This document shows, one piece after another, positions 58,175 to 64,000 of a DNA stretch of 64,000 nt. The position numbers were made by a program, and so were the translations under genes. This stretch comes from Saturnia japonica (Eukaryota; Arthropoda; Insecta; Lepidoptera; Saturniidae), in the NCBI GenBank assembly GCA_033032175.1, contig CM065326.1, positions 10,806,001-10,870,000 of the forward strand. The letters are read 5' to 3'. The notes under the pieces were generated by a model. It had not been told where the DNA came from. It did no database searches and was given only the letters and a program-made list of their open reading frames with translations. How positions within the stretch are numbered: position 1 is the stretch's first letter; every line of letters begins with the position of its first letter.

Positions 58175-58380
58175 GGTTTAGCGTTAGGCAACAATTTCAC
58201 CTGTTGTTAAGTGACGATGTGGCGCAAGATGGTAGCTGCAGTGGATGGAGGTTAGGGGCCATAGCATGCCATTTTCATCACGATATTTCCCTTCACCGAA
58301 AGCTCGGACTCATTGCAGGGATTCGAACTCACATCTTTGGAAGCGATGCCCGTACACACTGCCACTGAATCATTACTTCC
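58175..58380 (-). repeat. tRNA-derived SINE (family A), copy 8
   Basis: gatgtggcgcaagatggtag, catcacgatatttcccttca, ccgaaagctcggactcattg, caggGATTCGAACTCAC (B box reversed) and cccgtacacactgccactg (A box reversed). Middle deleted. Confidence 0.75.
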
Positions 58381-58504
58381 TCCAAATTGGTCCATTTAAC
58401 ATTTCCAATTTCTATTGTCCGTATTTATAAGCTTTACCTAAAGCCGTGTAGTCAATAGTGTAAAATTACATCGTATACATCTAAACATATAATGTAGATG
58501 TATA

Positions 58505-58600
58505 GGTAGCTAGGCAAGGCGTGGCTGGAGGAGGGGCACTGACGTCACAGCCGTCTGACGTAATAGCAGCGTGACGCGCGCGTCACGACCCAGTTACTGT
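58505..58600. promoter_or_regulatory. CpG-rich patch with CRE-like sites and a 16-bp palindrome
   Basis: A GC-rich island in AT-rich DNA with TGACGTCA (58540-58547), a TGACGTAA-like site at 58556-58563 and the perfect palindrome GTGACGCGCGCGTCAC (58571-58586). It lies upstream of the candidate 5' exon. It may be a promoter or the GC-rich end of a DNA element; the sequence alone does not decide. Confidence 0.35.
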
Positions 58601-58794
58601 ACCGAATGCGTAATCTTTAGATTTCGACCGGTTATGTTTCTATTTTTTTAGACAGTGAATACGTTAGAAATTTTACGTTGCACTACAAAAACGTAACGTT
58701 TGTAACGAGACTGTTTATTTTAATAATAGTATTTTGGACTTTCCTCTAAGACTTCAAATATAATAAGTATACTATTTTTTTAATACAACTAAAG

Positions 58795-58990
58795 TGGCAA
58801 ACAAGAATACGGTCCGCCTGATTGTAAGCGGCTATCGTAACCTATGGACGCTTGTAATACCGTAGGTCCTGAAATATCGGCCTTGGAGATCTGTAAACTC
58901 TACTCCCCGTATGGACATAACACAATGTTATTTCGATGCGATCGTCTGTAGAGTGGAGTTATTCCACCTGCCAAACTGCTCCAAGAAGAT
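58795..58990 (+). repeat. Interspersed repeat (family B), copy 4
   Basis: gtggcaaacaagaatacggt, ctgattgtaagcggctatcg, gcgatcgtctgtagagtgga and gttattccacctgcc in family order, diverged. Confidence 0.6.
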
Positions 58991-59144
58991 AGAAATCGCT
59001 AAATAAATTCCTCTGTGCTCTTCTTCTCTTGATTATTGATATCTTGAGTATTATTCATGAAGGACCGCACTGGGAATATGGTAAAATACCTAAGTACCTA
59101 CATGTGGAAATTTATATGAAAACTTCTTTTTATTTCATTTCATA

Positions 59145-59850
59145 ATGTATAACGCTAGCTGACCCGCGCAACGTCGTCTGCGTCATATAAGAGAGACAGA
59201 GAGAGAGAGAGAGAGAAAGGATTAGATAGAGTGGTTCGTAGGCCACATATTATAGGTGCCGCCCGTCTCCCACATCATTCTGCAAAATAAAAATTCGCTC
59301 GCGGTACTTGACCATTATTTTGTTGCCGAGTTATTTAAAAAACCGTGATATCTCCTGAAATATTCATTAAAATCAATTACTGTAAAGGGCAATTTTGTAC
59401 AAAATTAAATATTTGTGACGAATAGCGTATTTATTTCGATAAGGATTAATACCATGTTTACAGAAACATCTTCGCAAATAATTTATTACCATAAAAAAGG
59501 TTATATTTAGTAAACCTTAAAAGATAGACATATGCTATCGCGGACCTTTTTTTAGAACTTTTTAAAAAAACAATTCCGTCACACACTTTTTTTGCGAAAC
59601 TTTAACAATTTACGCAGCGCACGCAGTGGAAGCTCTCAAAGGGAATAATTTTCCCTCGTTATTGCAACATTTTTCATTGATGCTCCGCTCCTATTGGTCG
59701 TAGCGTATTGTTACATAGCCTATATCCTTCCTCGGTAAATGGGCTACCCAACACTAAAACATTTTTTCCATTCGTACCAGTAGTTCCTGAGATTAGCGCG
59801 TTCAACCAAACAAACAAACTCTTCAGCTTTATAATATTAGTATAGATAAA
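59145..59850 (+). repeat. RTE-like 3' region with GA microsatellite
   Basis: agctgacccgcgcaacgtcg at 59158, (GA)n at 59191-59216, and a typical tail gagattagcgcgttcaacca, acaaactcttcagctttata, atattagtatagat ending near 59848. The layout is typical of the non-coding end of RTE elements in Lepidoptera. No RT seen. Confidence 0.6.
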
Positions 59851-60469
59851 AGTCCAGAATAATAAGTACACTCAAAAATAGTGGTATCCGCCAATCCAAA
59901 CCTCCGGCTACATTTTTTTTACTCTGTAATCCCACTTTAGATTTTATCCCCCCAAGTTTCTTATTAGGGCCTTTACAAAACCCTTGATTTTAGAGGAAAC
60001 CCTCAGATCTATCATCCTGCGCTGAAGGGTTTTAGATAGCCGCCTTAAGACATCCCTGGTGATAATGATTACCATATTATTTGCATTATTCTTTGCTTTA
60101 ATTTATAAGTGATTATTTTATCTAAATTAATGGCAAGATTAATATAAATTAAATATTGTTATGTTGTTATGAAAATAATGATATAAATAATATGATATAA
60201 AATAATGAAAAATGTTAATATGTTAATAGATTCCCAAGCAAATAAAAAAATATTGTAAAAACCTTTCCTTCTCGACCTTCGAGTTTGGTAGTGTGTACCT
60301 GTACAAAAAAAAAAACAAGTAATTTGTGGTTTTGAACGTACAACATTTCGGATATATTTTTGAAATACGTAGGGATTTATCTTGTAAATACACCGTCGCC
60401 TCTTTTTTTTTTGTACATACAAAGAATTTTAAATATTACTTATTAAAGAGAGGTAGGACACAGAAATTT

Positions 60470-60700
60470 CTTTGGAGATTTCTCTAGTTGCAGCAACCCT
60501 ACTAGTGGAATACCTCCACCCTACAGAAGATTGCAGCCAAATCACTTAGTGTTGTGTTCCTGTGGTAGTTAGGTTTCCAGAGTTCTTTAGGGAAGGAGAG
60601 TTCAAGGTTGGCATCGCGCTAGTTCTACCAATGCAATGGTATTACAAGCGTTCATTGGTTACAGTAGCAGCTTATCATAAGGTGGGCGCAGGCAGTACTG
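60470..60700 (-). repeat. Interspersed repeat (family B), copy 5, inverted
   Basis: ggagatttctctagttgcag, ccctactagtggaatacctc, cctacagaagattgcagcca and tttccagagttctttaggg match 21140-21390 as reverse complement. Confidence 0.65.
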
Positions 60701-61334
60701 TTTAAAAAAAAGTAGCTGAACCTTCAGACGTTGTACTGATTCTTATTAGACTTATCGTGTCCAAATTTTGCGGTTTGCTTTTTTGGCTCTAAATCGACAT
60801 CTTATGAATATGAGTCACTTTTGTCTATAAATATAGAATTTATTAATAACGACTACAGCGCCACCTATGGGATCTTAGTATAGCTATAACTATTGGCTTG
60901 AATAAAAGCTCAATCGGTGAACTCATTTATAAGTTATACGATCACTAACAGACGCACACAAGATTTGTATAAATAAAAGACTAGGTGGGCCGGCAGACGT
61001 TGTTCTGCCCATTCCGGTAGTTAATGGCTCGACTAAAGCGCCACCTGTCGGATCCTGTCATAGCTATAAAACATCGTCTCGATAAACCAAATAATTATAT
61101 AAATATCTAAATCTAAATTTTTAATTTTATATAATAAAATGTATTAAATGTACATTAAAAATATAATAAATAAAATGTATAGTATAAAATGAAGTCGCTT
61201 CTCGCTGCCCCGCCGTCTATCCCTCTGTACGCTTAGATCTTTTAAACTACGCAACGGATTTTAATGCGGTTTTTGTTACCATTAAGAAAAATTTTACCGA
61301 TGGTTTATATATACACTACAGACAATTATGTTTT

Positions 61335-61985
61335 TGTATAGAAGAGAAAATTCAATTATTTTTAATCAAGTAGTCAAAAAATTATTTTAGGGCGCTTACA
61401 TGGCTTACGCTAGCATAACCTTGTGAGATACATCAATGTAATATTTAAAAGGAATTGTAGTTCTTCAAAAAGCCTAGTGAAAAGACCGCGATGACTATGA
61501 CGATATGTCTATCTCCTAAGATTGACTTACTGTAATGATTAATTAAAAATATTACTTTATTTGAGAAGATATTTTCTCTAATTCAGTATTATTCTTTATC
61601 CGGATAAGTTTGTTAGTTAAATTGGGCATTTAATGTAGATTGAATGAATACCGTAGAAGATATTACGAATTCAAAATTACGCACGATCTAAGAAATCCCT
61701 GTCAGCAAAACCGGTCGCGGTCGGATGGACGGTACTCCACACCTATTATTATTTGCGCGTCGCGAACTAAGCGTACTAATCGTAAATATGAAGTTACATA
61801 ACATACCATCACGCCAGTATCCCCAAAGTGTTAAGCAGAAGTGTACACACACAGTTCCCCAGGTATGTTTTAGGTTTCATGCATTCAATAAAAAGTTATT
61901 AAAAAGTTTAAAAAAACTTTGATTTTATATGCTTTACGCGTTCTTATCGTTCACGCGAGCGAAGCCGTTGCCACAGCTAGTGGTG
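61335..61985 (+). repeat. RTE-like 3' fragment, direct repeat of 24290-24775
   Basis: agaaaattcaattattttta, ttagggcgcttacatggctt, tatgtctatctcctaagatt, aaattgggcatttaatgtag and gaagatattacgaattcaaa run parallel to 24290-24700. The cgaagccgttgccacagcta end is at 61960-61979. Confidence 0.65.
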
Positions 61986-62282
61986 AATAATGTTAAAGAA
62001 TGTTGCGTCATAGGGCAATTTTATTTACTTTGAAATATCCATTTCCATTAGTAAGTATTGACGACTGAGATAATAATATAAACGTGGCGAAAGAAAGTAT
62101 CCTTGGGCGGTAATTTTTTAGGGATAGATGACCTTTTTATGGTTGTCGTTATCTTATAACCCGCTCTGTCTGAATTGTCCTCCCTTATAGACAATGGGTC
62201 TATTTGATTTTAGGTTAATTCCACAAAGTATTCACTTAATAATTTTTTAAACTTGATCTCGACAAGAATAAGAACCTGAAGT

Positions 62283-62384
62283 TCTTTTTTTAGTAACGCC
62301 GTTCACCGCAGTCATGCCGCTCTGCAAGGAGTGCAAGCCTCTCGGCTGCTCAATGTACACTGACTGACTCTGAAACGCGAAAAA
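62283..62384 (-). CDS. Weak candidate 5' exon
   Basis: Minus strand: a very good acceptor (ttggtttttcgcgtttcag), then an open frame SQSVYIEQPRGLHSLQSGMT and AVNGVTKKRTS, and a possible donor TTCAG|GTTCTT. It leaves one base, while the exon at 55635-55807 needs two, so if both belong to one gene another exon lies between. The ATG inside (G at -3) could be a start. May be chance. Confidence 0.25.
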
Positions 62385-62999
62385 CCAAGAAAAAATCACT
62401 GTCACGGGCCTATCAGTTTTATCACCATGGGGGTCTATGGGCATGGTGGTCGCGACCCAATCGACCCAAACCATACCTGCCTCTCTGTTTTATTACTCGT
62501 ATACTAGATACATATGGTTTAATAAGGAATTACGAACGAAATTCTATTAAAAGCGCAAAGTCGAAGTGCAAAGACGCACTGTAAAAAATGGCATCAATAA
62601 TTGCAAAGATCATTACGCCCTCAGGCATTAGCGCAAAAAAGGCCTTAGGGTTATATTTAGGGGGTTACACCCAAGATAGCCTGCATATTACGACACTGTT
62701 TACGTGCAAATGTGATCAAAATATATATACTGCTCGACGCTTGGCCTGATGGAAAGTGAAGACGAGGGTAGTGAGTCCATTAATTTGCAGTTCGTATAAA
62801 TAAATACAACTACTTTATATTTATAGAATCTAACACAAAATAAAGTTACCGGTGATATTTCATATAACAAACTAGTGACCCAGTTCTGAAGACGTATGAC
62901 GCATGAACTACGTCATTCTTTGTCTCGTAGCAACGAGGTTAACAAGCGCGGGCCTGCTTATGACGCTTGGCGACTATCTGTCCACTAATGAGTTTTTAC

Positions 63000-64000
63000 T
63001 TTCGCACCTGTGACATCGTTCATTCAGTTGATTCTAAAATTTATTTTATACTAGCCGATCCCCACATCCGTTGTTCTACTCTTTTCAATATAGATAAATA
63101 AAATTATAGAAGTTTACCTTTGTGCTCGCATAACGCAAAAACCACTGGATAGACTTTGATAAAAAAAAAATTGTTTTACTCTTAAAATACATGGTTCGAG
63201 CGGAGCCGCGGGTACAGCTAGTTATTAATAACTCGACTACAACGCCTTCTATCCCGATGTATTATTCCTGAAAACTTTTCCAATATCATAACGAACAAAC
63301 CAAAATAATAATTATGCATATCCATCGTTAGAAATCTTAGAATCGTGTGTTATGAGGTATTGAGTTTATAAAAAAGACAAGACAATTTTTAGCAAAAGAG
63401 AAAACCAACTTCAATGATTTTGAGAAGTTTCGTGGTGTATCTTTGAAGTTGAAGATCCAATGGCAATGAAATTAAATGGGAGCACCCTTGAGGTAACGAA
63501 AAAACAATTATCTAAATCGGTTTATAAACAAAGAAGTTATAGCTGAACATCCATAAAAAAATACATTCGAATTGAAAACCACCTTTTTTTTGAACTTATA
63601 CTATTTGAAAATATATTTTCTATGTGATTATTTCTATGTATTAATTTTCAAAGATTTTTATTATTTGTGGCAATATAATACCCACCTTAATTCTTCATCA
63701 AAGTTAATCCTCTTAATGGTTTTCTTTCTGATCGTTGAGGAACTTTCGTGAGCTGACGTCATAGAAAGACCATTAAAGCAAATGAACAATTGTTTACTTA
63801 TTTGAAGCCTTTTCAATATTGGTGAACTTTTTCGTAGAATTTTAATGATGCCAGTTGGTAAGGATTCTGTTTTGTTTAGGGATTTTCATTACAAAAGATG
63901 TGCCAGTCACATCATACCTTATATCTTTTTACAAATTAGCTAGCTATCTTGTAACCACTATATACCAGGTGTAACGCTATAGTGGTAGGCTTTTACGCAT
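63000..64000. other. Right end of the window: repeats, no gene seen
   Basis: An RTE-type tail lies at 63180-63222 (gagcggagccgcgggtacagctag). 63375-63550 is a copy of the 19790-19965 repeat. A perfect TGACGTCA is at 63754-63761. The rest is AT-rich and unassigned. Confidence 0.5.

Noticed and set aside
59674..59871. Minus-strand ORF of 65 codons.
   Set aside because: It overlaps the RTE-type tail found throughout the window and is not a gene.

Overview
This window looks like nuclear DNA of an insect, most likely a moth or butterfly. It is AT-rich, the one clear host gene has many short exons in long introns, and the introns are packed with interspersed repeats of types familiar from lepidopteran genomes. 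These include tRNA-derived SINEs, RTE-type tails ending near a GCGGGCACAGCTAGT signature, the repeat with a GGCCAAGTACGAGTC core, a CR1/Jockey-like LINE whose ORF1 carries a PHD finger, and Tc1, mariner, piggyBac and Ty3/gypsy relics. No bacterial-type operons, rRNA genes or CRISPR arrays are present.

Host gene. One gene on the minus strand spans at least 4473-41260 and probably starts upstream of 55807. I rebuilt 21 exons from splice sites, reading phase and protein pattern; all junctions but one keep phase. The product is a protein of the NWD1/NWD2 class (NACHT and WD repeat domain-containing), roughly 1,320-1,400 aa. Order of parts, N to C: a Ser/Pro-rich region (candidate exon at 55635-55807 and start of 41072-41260); a DUF4062-like region (exons near 41.1, 40.6, 39.3 and 38.1 kb); a linker (36.7 and 27.1 kb); a NACHT P-loop NTPase (25.3, 22.7, 22.2 and 20.2 kb); helical regions (18.2, 16.4 and 15.0 kb, and most of 13.3-13.8 kb); and a WD40 propeller ending at a TAG at 4473. 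The copy is very divergent: the Walker A Ser/Thr is Ala, the first Walker B Asp is Val, and the hallmark N-terminal motifs are lost. It could be a non-hydrolysing scaffold or a decaying paralogue. One junction (13285 to 10608) is one base out of phase.

Layout. 1-4.4 kb: downstream intergenic DNA with repeats. 4.5-22 kb: C-terminal exons, introns with SINE copies and small repeats. 22-27 kb: NACHT exons and an eroded mariner-like element. 27.3-36.6 kb: a 9.4-kb intron holding a dead CR1/Jockey-type LINE (about 27.56-31.74 kb), then a nest in which a Tc1-like element sits inside an LTR fragment and is itself interrupted by an 871-bp solo LTR of the same family. 36.6-41.3 kb: N-terminal exons. 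41.3-55.6 kb: a probable 14.4-kb intron with a 30-bp minisatellite, a piggyBac relic, a small membrane-protein ORF, a 4.2-kb satellite-like array of about 163-bp units whose middle looks like poor assembly, a second Tc1-like copy, a mariner copy and a gypsy fragment. 55.8-64 kb: repeats, a CpG/CRE-rich patch near 58.5 kb and one weak candidate exon near 62.3 kb.

The host gene and the transposable elements are functionally unrelated; the elements mainly explain the long introns.
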